A stretch of 64,000 nucleotides of DNA, taken from assembly GCA_020064725.1 (NCBI GenBank), contig JAGTWJ010000001.1:3534001-3598000 (forward strand), written 5' to 3'. A program made the position numbers and the translations under genes. Shown piece by piece: positions 22,824-33,907 of the stretch. The notes below the pieces were generated by a model. The model made no database searches. It was not told where the DNA came from and saw only the letters and a program-made list of their open reading frames with translations. Position 1 is the first letter of the stretch. Each line of letters opens with the position of its first letter. This DNA is from Drechslerella dactyloides. Taxonomy: Eukaryota > Ascomycota > Orbiliomycetes > Orbiliales > Orbiliaceae.

Positions 22824-24507
22824 TTCGAGATCCCAGCGCTGGACCAGCTATGGGTTTGACGCCCGTCAGGTATGAATGTTGTGTACGGAAGATTCAAGGA
22901 TAACGCTCGCGCTCGGTTTGCTCAAGGAAAATGCATAGGAATCCGGATTCTGAACTAGGTACCTTGGTATCTCTCTTATAAATGAAGAACTGGCCCGTCT
23001 GACCACTACACAAGCCGCTGAATATTGCTCCCTGCATTGATCTCGTAAACCAGATCGCGGGCGCACGTCAGTGCCCCTGCATCGCAATTTCGCCCCGTAT
23101 ACGTGACCTGCCCAAACAAGTGAATCCTTAACACAGATGTACTTTATCAGGATATATCTTATAGTGCCAATAAAAAAGATATTAGGTACTTAATAAGATA
23201 ATCATAATTATAATAAAAGTTCTTATCTTATTTCTCGATATATCGTGATTATGTGCCGACAACACACTATGCAGCCGAGAGTCCGAGCGTGCGCATGAGT
23301 ACCAATTCGTGTAACTGAACCACGACGCGACCAACGCGACCAATACGACAATAGATATGGTTTTCCAGAACGCTAAAATCATCGCTTGCGATTGTCGACT
23401 CATGAGTCTTCAGCTACGGTCTACATAGATCCGCGTCATAAGCAAGAGAGCTAAGATCCGCCATTTCTAGGTCCACAACATAAGACGATGCATGGCTAAA
23501 GACTGCGACAGCTGCATATACAGTAAGCCTGCTTGTGAGAGCTAGACTTGTAGCTTGACGCGAATCTCAAACTTGCGGCTATCTAGATGTCTAGTGCTTA
23601 CGACGACTAGAAAGCTTTGGCAAAACCAAGAGCAATATACCATATGGCATTGCACTGGAAACTATCGAAATCAGCTGACAGACAGTTTCTCGTCGAGGCT
23701 CCTATCATATGGCGCTACATTTTCCTTCCTGCCGCCAAACATGAACTTCTCACGTAATCAATCACAAGTAAGCTGCGATTACTAGAGCAGTGGGTCGTAG
23801 TTACTGAAAAACGCCGGTGCGGCGGATTCAAAGAATTCTTATTCGATTCACGTCCACGGCGACAGGATATAGAGATAGAGAGGCAGGAGAAACCGGAATA
23901 GGATAGAGAGAAAGTGTTGGAATTTTAGAGAAAAAGCGACTCCAGCGATATAATCAAGTGGAAGAAAACCTCAGCGAGGCAAGAAAGTTGGAATGTTAAC
24001 ACCGGTAAATACGCGGTTCTGTACGTAGAATAGAGCCCCCCCGTGATTAAACAGCTTAAGTCAATAAAGCAGCCTTGGAATCCCAACCAAAACACATGTG
24101 ATGATAAAGATGAATCGAGAGTAAGGAACAACACAGTTGTGCGGAGACAATTGGTAGGGAGGGGAGGAAGAAGACGCAGGATAGGTGAATATGAATTAAA
24201 GAGGGAGAAAACAGTGTGAGAAGATGGAGAAACTGAAATAGGAAAAGAAGAAAAGAAGAAAAAGATAGGAAAAAAAGGAAGCTCCCGCATCTGGAGTAAG
24301 TAGGTGACTGGTTGTTGTAAGCTCCTGGTCGCTTCGTGTTGGAGACATGAATGGAACAGATAGACGAGATGAATCTAGACGTTGGAATCGAGTCGTCGAC
24401 GTATTTCGCGTGACGGAGTGATCGCGAGGTCGAGGTCAGAAGAAAAAGCGACCGATAGAGAGTGTTTTCGAGGAAAGACTGGACAATAGCGCGCCGGGAT
24501 GAAGGTA
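22824..24507. other. Intergenic tract
   Basis: 1.7 kb. The first 200 bp are the GMC upstream region. 23140-23230 is strongly AT-rich. 23860-24290 is purine-rich on the plus strand (many GAGA and GAAGAAAA runs), probably transcript leader or trailer sequence of the next gene. No coding gene was seen. Confidence 0.4.
22974..22980 (-). promoter_or_regulatory. Putative TATA box of the GMC gene
   Basis: TATAAGA on the minus strand, about 150 nt upstream of the start codon at 22823. It is a weak match. Confidence 0.25.
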
Positions 24508-25434
24508 CTACTTGTCGGTGTCCTTGTCTTCAGCGTCAACGTCCGGGACCTGCGGTGCTCCTTCGGCTCCTGGCGGCGCGTCGCCCGGGACCGCGACAAG
24601 AGCTTCCTCTGGTGGAACGATGCCTTCGGCAGGTGGCTCAGCCTGGTTCTCGTCTTCGGCCATCATAACTGCCTCAACGCCCAGCTTGCCCTCCTTCAGC
24701 ATTTTCAGAACACCATTGCGCTCCGGAGCAAGCCATCGCATAGGGCCCTCGCGCTCGAAGCAGCTTGGGAATTCCTCTCCTTCGTCGACATACCAGGAAT
24801 AACCCTTAGCGGACGCCTTTTGCTCTCGGAATTGGACGGCCTCGGCAGGGAACTCGCGCCCGAGAAGGTCTAGGGGATAGGTGTATCATTAGCTGTGTTC
24901 GAGTCCAAGAAGTGGTATACAGCGGATTGGCGATGCGAAAGGCTAAGAGTATCGCCAATCGACGAAACTGGAGGAGGGCGATTTGGACCTGAAACCGCCG
25001 GAAAGACGGCAGACGGCGGCAATGCAATGCAGCAGACAGAAACGGGAGCGGGCGAAGCGGGCGCGAAGAAGCAAGATGAGATGGGACGGAGAGAGCTCGA
25101 GACACTCACTGCTGATAAGAGAACCCGCGATCTCGCGAATCTCTTGAACGGTATTGTCTCTGGACGTGTACTTGGTCTTGGGGCCAGACGGCGTGTCGAG
25201 ACCTCCGGAGGGCGTATTGACCTTGGCCCGCTTCGGCTTCTTCTTGGATTGAGGTGTCTTCGACCCGGAGACGCTTTTGCGCTTATTGGAACGCGAGACG
25301 GCGTTCGGGTCGCCGTCCTGGCCCTGCTGGTCGAGATCCGAGCCGTCCTCGTCGATGTCCTCAGGCGGCGTCTGGGGATTCACCGCGGCGGATTCGGGCT
25401 TCGCGGCGGGCTTGATTATCTTGGTCCGGGCCAT
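24508..25434 (-). CDS. Unknown basic, probably nuclear protein
   Basis: Two exons, 25434..25110 and 24869..24508, across a 240-nt intron (donor GTGAGT, acceptor CCCTAG); the phase fits (1+2) and the product is 228 aa. The first 85 residues are disordered, with a nuclear-localisation-like basic cluster (SKKKPKRAKV) and a preceding acidic stretch. Residues 90-185 look folded (TVQEIREIAGSL, then REFPAEAVQFREQ, GYSWYVDEGEEFP and MRWLAPERNGVLKML). The C-terminus is Pro/Ala/Glu-rich and acidic. No family is recognised. The long intron could conceal another small exon. It is the first of three minus-strand genes leading towards the CC/Hsp70 region. Confidence 0.7.
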
Positions 25435-25827
25435 GGCGGACGGGCAGGCGAGCTGGCAGGCGGTGCTGGCGATGCGACAAGGCCGACGGGATGTGTTGAA
25501 GAGTTGCGATGGCGGACGAACGTGTGTTGACGGTGTTGAAGCTGGCGGCGGAGGAGGTGTTGATGTGTTGATGGGTTGAATGTTGGCGATGGCGGAGGAG
25601 GCCACGCCTGCGATTGGGTTTAATCGAGAGGCGCAGACCCGAAAATTCTGTGCGGTGTTGCGCCAAGACAGCCTCCGGCCAAACCTGCCTGTTTCGGACA
25701 ATCGGCGGCGGCAAACGTCTTGGCGCGGCAAACAGCAACACATCGCGGACGTCGACAAGCGCTCCATTCTTATTCCCAAGTCCCTCCATTCTGACGATAG
25801 TAGTACAAGGTTCCCAAGACGCGCTAA
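25435..25827. other. Intergenic spacer
   Basis: Short promoter-sized spacer upstream of the gene starting at 25434. No separate gene was called; open frames here are shadows. Confidence 0.4.
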
Positions 25828-26280
25828 CTACAACAACCGCATCACATCGTAGCCGTAGATCAGCTCCTCAAGCTCCTCCATTCGCTGGCACATCGCCCTC
25901 TTCTCCGCCAGGGGCCACAATGCTGCCTTCTTCCTGCGTCTCAGCTGTGTCAGCTCCCAGCACATATTCCTCAGGTCCGTCATCCGCCGTCTCATCGGCT
26001 CGACCGTCGCATTCTCAGCCTCCAGCGCCTTATTCTCGGCCTGCAACATCGCCACTTCCCTCTCCAAGCCCGAGTTCTCCGCTGACCATTCCATCTCGCG
26101 TCTTTCCACCAACATCTTGTACTGCTCAACATCTTGTGCCAACTCCTTGAAATCGTCAATTGAATCAAAGCGGTACCGAAACTCATGTAGTTTTTGGAAC
26201 AAGGGTAATCTCTTGTCGTATTTAGCTGGCAACTGCAATTGCATCGAGCCCAGAGATTTGGGTTCAAGCTGGTGATCCAT
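25828..26280 (-). CDS. Small coiled-coil protein (a)
   Basis: A 150-codon frame from ATG 26280 (the frame extends 6 codons upstream but without another ATG). The N-terminal 35 residues contain QLPAKYDKRLPLFQKLHEF. From about residue 50 to 140 it is a nearly continuous heptad coiled coil, rich in Glu, Arg, Met and Leu (REVAMLQAENKALEAENATV). No membrane segment or known domain. It lies about 1 kb from another small coiled-coil gene (27233-27742) in the same orientation, and both lie beside the larger coiled-coil/Hsp70 region. An evolutionary link is possible but not shown. Confidence 0.6.
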   Translation of the reverse strand: MDHQLEPKSLGSMQLQLPAKYDKRLPLFQKLHEFRYRFDSIDDFKELAQDVEQYKMLVERREMEWSAENSGLEREVAMLQAENKALEAENATVEPMRRRMTDLRNMCWELTQLRRRKKAALWPLAEKRAMCQRMEELEELIYGYDVMRLL

Positions 26281-27232
26281 GGTTTCGTATATTTTCAACT
26301 TTTCAATCTAGCAATGCGATTGTGATCAGGCAGGGTTGATTGTCTCGCGGAAGGTGAGTATCTGTTCGAGTTTTGTCTTGATTGCGAACGATGGCAGGAA
26401 AAGTGGCACCAGCTGCATCCTTATATATGTATTTTACGACATGCCGTGTCGTGGGAAGCAGATTCAACTATGGACCCAGGTGCATATACGAGCTGTCCGA
26501 TCATGTTTAGTGTCCTCGGTATGCCAGCTGATCGCCCGCTATTGCCCCGTAACATCGAGGATGAGATGCCCATGCAAGGTTGAACAGATGACATTATATA
26601 TATTGTTATCCGCGGTGCTTATCTCGCACCTGATTTACGAGACAATGTGGCACATATTGGACGACACAGCATGGATTGCGAGATGTCTGCGCCAGCATTC
26701 ATGATCTTCACCATCTGCGTGCAGGGTGTATACGTATACAAGACCAATAATATCTATCCTACTGGGTCGCCGCGAGCTTTGATTTCGACGTTTTGGCCCA
26801 TGCGTGATCTCGTGCAGGGCAATATAACTTTTACATTTCGATACCTGACAATCAGATATACGCGTACGGGCATAAACTAAATACCTCCATATCCGAGTCC
26901 TTTTTGATATATCTGGTTATAAGTAATGCCTAGCTCGCGTCGCACTGAATGATCAATCATGTCATGTTACCTGCGGCCCCTTAGCACTCTGCCAATATCT
27001 GACAATGCAATGTTTTGCAATTGTTCTCCACGATCAAGTCTCATATTATTACGCGCTAGTTGCTATGCGTTTTAACGTTGATTATCAGTTCACGGATGTT
27101 ATATACTATATTTTCGTATTTCAACAGAATGACGTCCCTACCGCTTAGCACATATCCTGAATGAACAAGAGCTTGCTGTCATCATATCTAGTCAGGCTTA
27201 AGACTGATACTATTCTCATATTACTCCACTTG
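26281..27232. other. Intergenic spacer
   Basis: AT-rich spacer between two small coiled-coil genes. Nothing coding was recognised. Confidence 0.4.
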
Positions 27233-27742
27233 CTAGTTTGCTGTAAATTCAGCTTGCAATTCGCCGTCGACGTCGACGTCCAAACCTGCTTGTTCCTCGG
27301 CACTACCTTGTACCTCACTCTCGATATCGCTTCCTGCTTCACTCTCGCTCGTCACTGTCCCATCTTTGCTCACTTCAACCTGACCGGCAAAACTGTCGAC
27401 ATTGTCGCCCACCTCTCGCTCCGCCTGCGCTTGAGTTCCACCCAGGCTGATAGCGAGCGCCTCAACCTTCGCCATCAGAGCCACCACAGCAGCTTTCACA
27501 CTCGCGAGTCGCAAGGAGGTCTCCGAATTGGGTATCTCGTTGATGACTTCGTTTAGCTCGTCGAGTAGGCTCGCCAGTTCCATTTCTCGGTTGACGACGA
27601 ACTGTTCCCATAGCTCGCATTGTTTGTCAAGCTCTGCGTTTTCGAGGTGCAGTCGTCTAGCTTCGTCGGTCACGCGGTCAAGTTGTTCGGACAAGCGGTC
27701 GCGGCTCGCCTGGAGGGCTTTATATTGGGATCCGAGAAACAT
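27233..27742 (-). CDS. Small coiled-coil protein (b) with acidic tail
   Basis: A 169-codon frame from ATG 27742. Residues 5-65 form a coiled coil (YKALQASRDRLSEQLDRV, RLHLENAELDKQ). A second helical part follows at 75-100 (LRLASVKAAVVALMAKVEAL). The last 60 residues are acidic, Ser/Glu/Asp-rich and probably disordered (SESEAGSDIESEVQG). The general design, a short protein with an N-terminal coiled coil, matches its neighbour at 25828-26280, though I see no strong sequence match. No family is recognised. The next gene on the same strand is CC1, 0.4 kb downstream in coordinates. Confidence 0.6.
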   Translation of the reverse strand: MFLGSQYKALQASRDRLSEQLDRVTDEARRLHLENAELDKQCELWEQFVVNREMELASLLDELNEVINEIPNSETSLRLASVKAAVVALMAKVEALAISLGGTQAQAEREVGDNVDSFAGQVEVSKDGTVTSESEAGSDIESEVQGSAEEQAGLDVDVDGELQAEFTAN

Positions 27743-28185
27743 TTTCAAGCTCGATTCGTTGAGTATGGCAGATGATGTTTGGTATATGTATTTGCAAATA
27801 TAATGCCGTTGAAATGCGCGTTACAGCTGTGCAGCTCTTGGTTCACGGGACGAGCGGTGCAAATTTTGGTACCTCTCCTAGATTATATGTAGCAGGATAG
27901 AGTGATCTTATAAGCATAAGGTTGACATGTGCTTGTGATGATGTAAGGTCTAACATGCAGCTGTGAAACACGGCGTCGCGACCTCGAAGTTATCAGGCTA
28001 GCTGCCAAATTTGTTTCAACGCTCACATAGACTTGCGGGTTTGGAAGGCAGCAGAGATACAAGGGGAAAATCGAGAAAGGGAAACGGAGATACAACCATG
28101 CTATCATACGCACTAGCCTAGCAATATAGTCAACCAATAGGCAAAAAAAGGGCACCAGAATTGAGAATAGTAGACTGGGTACGCG
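27743..28185. other. Intergenic spacer
   Basis: Spacer between small coiled-coil gene (b) and the 3' end of CC1. It contains the promoter of (b). Nothing else was seen. Confidence 0.4.
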
Positions 28186-30124
28186 TTAAGGGCCGGACGT
28201 GGAAAACCAATTGGATGCTGTAGAGTCCTCAGACGACAACGAAGTAGGAACCAGGCTGACTGCGTCCAGCTCGATAACTCCACCTTCAGCCCCAGTATAT
28301 CCTCCTTCATTCTGGGCCACGGAGCCAGACTTAATATCAAGTATCGCTCTATTCCTCGAGTTATCAACAATGACATCCAAGTTACGTTGCGTCAAAGGGA
28401 CGGTAGCTTGAGACCCCACGACCTGAGATTCCGCGGCTTCAATTGGTTCAATATAATCTGGCGTTCCGGGAACTTCCATAATCGGTTCTTGGCGCGCGGG
28501 AAAACGGTCTTCTATGACCGTGTCCTCCATTTCGACGGCTTCGTCTTTCGCGACGGCTAGAACGGCGTTGGCCCAAATGATCGGTTTCGGCAATTCCTTT
28601 CCATCAAAGTCAGAGAACCTCGCAAATCCTGGCGTGACGACAGCAACAACCCTGATTTCTTCGTCTCCGGATAACTCCGCGCCCCTGCTTTTGTAGATAG
28701 AGCAATACTCCATATGTCCATTAGCAGTCCAAAGGGAGTTGCCGTTTATCTCGAGAGACTCCCGATCAATGACTTCTATGTGCATGTTTCGCTTATGCCA
28801 TTCAAGTGCAAGGCGCATGCAGTCTTGAATTATATTTCCGAGTCGATCTTCGTTCATCAGCTTTTTGCGTTCATCCAGTTTCTCATTCTTGTCCATGAAG
28901 ACTCTCATGTATCCATTCAAGTTTGCCGCGAACTCTTGGTAGATATTTGGCCCTATTATAGTGCCTATAGGCGAAGTTTGATCGTGTGGCTTCTGGGCCA
29001 TGTCTTCAAGAATCTCAACGGTTTTCGCTGTCCATGCATAAGCGGCCTCCGGTTTAATATGCTGAGCGGCGTCTCGAAAACGTGTGAGGGCGGCACCCAA
29101 TCGCGAATTACTCAAGAAAAATTGATTCTTGAAGATATGCTCGATCAATGTCGAAGAGACGAGCGTTTCAAAGAAACCGACAGGACCAAGGGTTTTTACA
29201 ACCAGTGGCAATTCTGCGGTGAATGCCTCCTTGCACAGAACGTTGTCGAAGGCGCCCCCTTCGTCGAGAAATCGAAGACAATCAATGATTTGTTCTGTCT
29301 TGAGACCTCGAAACGACATTCGTGACCAGGCCTGAAGCTGCTGACCAAATATTTTCTCGATACTTTTCTCGGCATCCTCGTCTAGAAGAATGGGGCCCTT
29401 TCGAGCGGCTTCGTACTCCTTGGTTTGCAGACGTTTGATCTCGGTATTGGCCATTTCGCATATATTTTCTGCTTCACGCTTTTTCTCAGTTGCCTCCGCG
29501 GCGAGTTTCTTATGCTTTTGAACTTCACGTTCTAATCGCTCGATTTGATTCTGGTGGTGGCAGTTTTCCATATAGCCGTGCTTGAGAGTGCTGGAAGTGT
29601 CTTGCTGTTTGAGTGTTTCATTGTCTGTCGCCCGCTGTTTTGCAGCGGCATGCATTTTTGCCAGCGCAAGATCAGACTTCAGCTGCACACATGATTCTTC
29701 TGCAGCACGGGCTCTCGACTCTGCTTCGTCTCGATGCTTCCGCACTACGGAGATCTCTGCAAGTAGATCATGTATTTTTCCATGCGCGGTATCGGTGATC
29801 TCCCGGATTTCCTTTTGATGGTCCCCCATCGAGATCGTGCCGGCGCGGTAGGGTCGCTCCTGTTGCCATGGTCTATTGTTTCGACGATCTAGTCCTCTTG
29901 TTAGCTATACATGCTAGCCTTGCTCGATATACACGAGGTTGAGACTTACAGCTTTCAGTTTCCGGCGGCCCCCGTTTCTCATTTTCCGACCCTTTGAGAG
30001 CGTTTCTATCGGCATACATCAGCTTTGCAGTTTGCGAAAACACGAGCTTATTGGGGTGTGCTGATAAATACAGTTCATCGTCGTCACCGCTTATGTCTTT
30101 GTTATTTTCATTTGTAGACATCAT
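28186..30124 (-). CDS. CC1: coiled-coil protein with shared CC-family domain
   Basis: Two exons, 30124..29950 and 29888..28186, over a 61-nt intron (donor GTAAGT, branch GCTAAC, acceptor ACTAG) with matching phase; 625 aa. Residues 80-220 form a long coiled coil (RLEREVQKHKKLAAEATEK). From about 220 to 520 comes a domain shared with three other proteins of this window: GPILLDEDAEKSIEKIF opens it, followed by FFETLVSSTLIE, then EWHKRNMHIEVIDRE, AVVTPGFARF and WANAVLAVA. A variable acidic tail follows. No known domain is recognised, so the family may be undescribed. The gene is divergent from HSP-A, with 766 bp between start codons, which allows a shared promoter. Function unknown; partnership with the Hsp70-like protein is inferred from context. 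Confidence 0.8.
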
Positions 30125-30890
30125 TTTAGCGGCTCGGCGCCTTTTCCGGTTCCTTCTCTGAAAATTTGCCCATGGGTTAGCAACTAGAACTATATAATGA
30201 GCTCTGGTCTGGCAAGCCAGATGGACGTCGGTGCGAGCTCAGCGTGGTTGTTCATAGAGAGGTCTGATTCTAGGGGGTGCTAGATGGTATAAACGTGCCC
30301 TAGGCTTTTTGGGGATCTTCGGTTGGGGAGCTGGGCTTTGAGATTCCATCAAGTTGCGAGCTCTCTTCATCGACGTAACGATAGAAGTATCATGCATCTT
30401 CAAAGAAAAGGAAGTCCGAAATTGCGATAGGTTAGTCTATCTTGAAGAAGACCTAGGAACCGATCACATACCTCAGCCTCAACGTCGCTTTCACCTTCTC
30501 GAAATTGAGATTCACCGACTGCTGCTATCTTCTCTTCCGCAGTCTCTGCATCTATCTTGTTAGTGCCGGGCTCTTCGGCGACAACTACTAGTAGTACTAA
30601 AGTGCGTCTACAGATACACAACACTAGCTATAAATACAGATAACCCGCAGCCCAAAGTCGATTTAGGATACACAATCTCATCAGCTTTCTTCTCTGCCTA
30701 GGATTAGAGCTCCTCGAAAAGCAGAACTCCACCACACAACATCAATACACCTTCCAGGTACTTCTGGACGTCTAGATCGGGATTGTGCCGTTGTCGTTTC
30801 TAGCAGCGAGAGTAGTTCGGCGGCTAACAGACACCCGCTCGCTATCGCAGGTCAGTATTCATCTGGTCTCACAAGATAAAGATTCTAGCG
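30125..30890. promoter_or_regulatory. Divergent promoter region CC1 / HSP-A
   Basis: 766 bp between two divergent start codons. A TATAAATA lies at 30629-30636 on the plus strand, about 255 nt before the HSP-A ATG. I could not identify a clean heat-shock element (nGAAnnTTCn) by eye. Short open frames here look non-coding. Confidence 0.45.
30629..30636 (+). promoter_or_regulatory. Putative TATA box of HSP-A
   Basis: TATAAATA, about 255 nt upstream of the ATG at 30891, inside the divergent promoter region. Confidence 0.35.
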
Positions 30891-33121
30891 ATGTCGGACG
30901 AAAGCACAGGCGCAACCAGCGGCCAAAGACATCGCCTCCTAGTCGGTGTCGACTTTGGCACAACTTACACTGGTGAGCCGATCTATCTTCCTTACCCCAT
31001 TTACGTCAGTGCTCGAGGGTTACTAAGTCTCCGTAGGGGTCGCCTACTGTCTATCCAGAACATCTCTCTCTCCGAGATTGAGACTATCACGACATGGCCG
31101 GGTAGCGGGGGCAGCGTCGAAAAGGTTCCTACGGAGCTTGCATATATATCCAGCCAGAATGTCAAATGGGGCTCAGAGGCAAGTGGATCTCATTACTCGA
31201 AGGGTATAAAGGGCCACCCCGAGATCTATGGCCGATTCAAACTGCTTCTTGATCCATCAATCTGTCGTGACGTCTATAAAGGCCCAGACTGTGGCAGTGA
31301 CACGGCTGCACATATCCCGCTGCCAGCTAGCAAGACTGCCATGCAGCTTTGCACAGACTATTTACGCCAGCTTTACGGGCACATTATGAACAACATTTTG
31401 AAGAAGCGAATGCCGGATACACTGGAGTCTACTCCGATAGAATTCATTTTCACCGTGCCAGCTATCTGGAGTCACAAAGCGCAAGAAGCAACTAGAACTG
31501 CAGCATCCAGAGCTGGCTTTGGCAGTAACGGTCGCGCGATAGATACGATGACCATGATTTCAGAACCAGAGGCTGCTGCGATCTACTCCCTTAGTGCTTT
31601 GCATGAAGAGCAGAAGAAGTCAGAGGAGGCAGGATTGAAGTCCGCAAATCTGGCACCCGGTGACCACTTCATTGTCTGCGATGCTGGTGGTGGGACCGTG
31701 GATCTCATCACTTACCAAGTCCAACAAACCTTCCCTAACTTGAAACTACGTGAAAGCGTTGTTGGTGGCGGCGGAAAATGCGGCTCGACATACATCGACG
31801 AGGCCTTCCACCGTCTATTAAGTGACAGAATTGGTCCCTCCTTTGACGATGCAACTATTTGGACACCAAAAAAGAAAGGCAAGGGAAGCCAATTGATGCA
31901 AAAGTTCGAAGTTTGCAAACGAACGTTTGGCCAAGCCGGGAATGATGTCTGGTTCTTCGAGCTTCCAGTTAATGTCGAGGACGACGAAGACCAAGGCATT
32001 GCCGATAACGAGCTTGAGCTTTCGAGGTATTCCATCAATCCCGAGCTACTTGATCTTGCTAGAAGCTGATTCTATGTATGCATAGTGACGAAATGAAAGG
32101 ACTTTTCGACCCTGTGGTCGATGACATTATCAAGCTCGTGGCGCACCAATCGAAGAAAGTGAAGATGGAAGATAGTGAAGACAAACTGGAGGTTGTTGAT
32201 CTTTCCACAACCACTTTCTGAATACCAACTGAGCCATCGTCATCAAGTAGGGAAAGCTAACCACTATCATCCTTGTTGGGGGATTCGGCGAATCACAATA
32301 TCTCTACGAACGGCTTCAACAATGGGGTCTCAAACACAACCCGCCATTGAGCGTCATCAACCCTCCGAAATCGTATGTCTCCGCCCTAGATAAGCTTGTT
32401 TGGGGAAGGGCTAACATTGCTGTGTTCCTGCAGATGGAGTGCGATTGTTCGAGGCGCTGTTCTCCAAGCGCTCCGACCAGCTGTTGGCACCCGCAAACTC
32501 CGATGTCACTATGGCTTTAAATTGAGTACCGACTACGATGCTACGTATCATAAGCAAAGTGATGCTAGACTCTGTGTGTGGAGTCGTGGATGGGTAATTG
32601 ACGACAATGTGAAATGGACTGCGCGTCTTGTAAGCTGTCCGTCCTGCGCTTATTCGCACCCCCGGACATCTGTTGACCTGGAGGTTACATAGGGTGATGA
32701 TTGCTCGGAGGAAAAGGAGATTGAATTTAACATATTCTTCGACTTGACATCCGGTGCCGCTCTGAGATCGGGTTGTGAATTGAAGCTGTTGGGTTGCCGA
32801 TACCACGACGCTCCAAGGGAATACTCCAGCGACAGTAGGTCTCAAGTTCGCTAACTATGTTAACTGAATCCCATATACCCCGCTTCGTGTAGCGTTCTAA
32901 TGTCGAATTTGGTGCTTCCAGAGGTTTTTGGTATCGGCCGTGTCCCACTAGATTTCTCCGACATCAAACTGAAGAAACTCCCAAAATTGACGGTTGACGG
33001 CAAGACTCATTACCAAAATAACTGCACCGTCAAGATGCGGATCGGGTCAGCTGATGCATCATTTTCCGTCTGGATCGGTGAAAGATGCTACGGGAACTCT
33101 CGAATCGCATACAATGACTAG
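30891..33121 (+). CDS. HSP-A: Hsp70-like ATPase (HSPA12-like), apparently frameshifted
   Basis: Seven exons: 30891..30972, 31037..32026, 32086..32191, 32251..32372, 32434..32629, 32693..32834 and 32922..33121. Intron phases are 1,2,0,2,0,1, identical to HSP-B. Actin-fold ATPase motifs are present: phosphate-1 GVDFGTTYTG, the EPEAAA segment, phosphate-2 CDAGGGTVDL and adenosine motif LVGGFGES. The exon sum is 1838 nt, two more than 3 x 612. After the first intron the frame reads VAYC and then must shift to continue as LSEIETITTWPG. The two-base surplus falls on a CT run at 31063-31072. Unspliced intron 1 would restore an open frame by chance. So this is a recent pseudogene, a slippage-variable gene or an assembly error. 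The third donor (GTTGTT) is weak; 32158 is an alternative exon end. Confidence 0.8.
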
Positions 33122-33907
33122 GCCATCCGGATCCTGCATCGTACTGTCGTGTTTCATCTGCGAATGCCAACAAGTGGTTTCTTTCGTTCCTTCAATCTTA
33201 ATGGCTCGGACTTTCCTCTTCTATTAGTTAGACCTGGAGGACAACGTATATTTGTTCTCTGCAGAGGCATCTTTAGGCTAGACTAATGGAATTACTTATC
33301 AATTCGGATGCTGAAGATATGATTACTCCACAGTGTCGAAACAGAGTCGAAACACTGGTTCCCCTGCGCTCAATGTAGGATCAGGCCTACGCTAGTGTTG
33401 CATTTTGCGGACGCAACACCACCGTGTCGACGAGTTTCCTGCAACGGAGATTTGGCCAGCTGATAGGTGTCTGCATCTGGAATGGACTAGTGTCGCAGGT
33501 TTGCGAGCCCAGCTCGATTGGCTTCTGTTTATCCAGGGGCCACCCATCAATCGAATGGGCTGCATGCCAGAATTTGCACAGCCTTCTCAGGCCGCGCTCC
33601 AGTCATAAAAGGTAACCATGCGGCAAAAGCAAACAATCGTCTTGGCGATTTTATGCGGCAGCAAAGGCGCAAAAGTGGGCCTAGGCAAGGAGGGCAGATC
33701 AGGATCCGAGCCAGGCGGTCCGTCGCGCACAGTACTGAGTCCGCCTATATCGTCAACTCAGGGGGAGGTATAAAGAGTTGGATTATCTGCATAACCTAGC
33801 GAGCGAGTTCGCCTGTGTGTCCAACAATTTTAACACGCTTATTATATCGGGCGGCAACTAGTCGGGGATATACATTGGGATACCAATATATCGGAAACCT
33901 GGGATCG
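33122..33907. other. Intergenic spacer
   Basis: Spacer between HSP-A and CC2, both on the plus strand. It contains the CC2 upstream region. Short open frames at 33405-33800 have no coding features. Confidence 0.4.

Noticed and set aside
24943..25779. A long minus-strand open frame (278 codons) overlapping the basic nuclear protein gene.
   Set aside because: It is the read-through of the first exon and its intron. The ATG at 25434 with the spliced model explains the region better.
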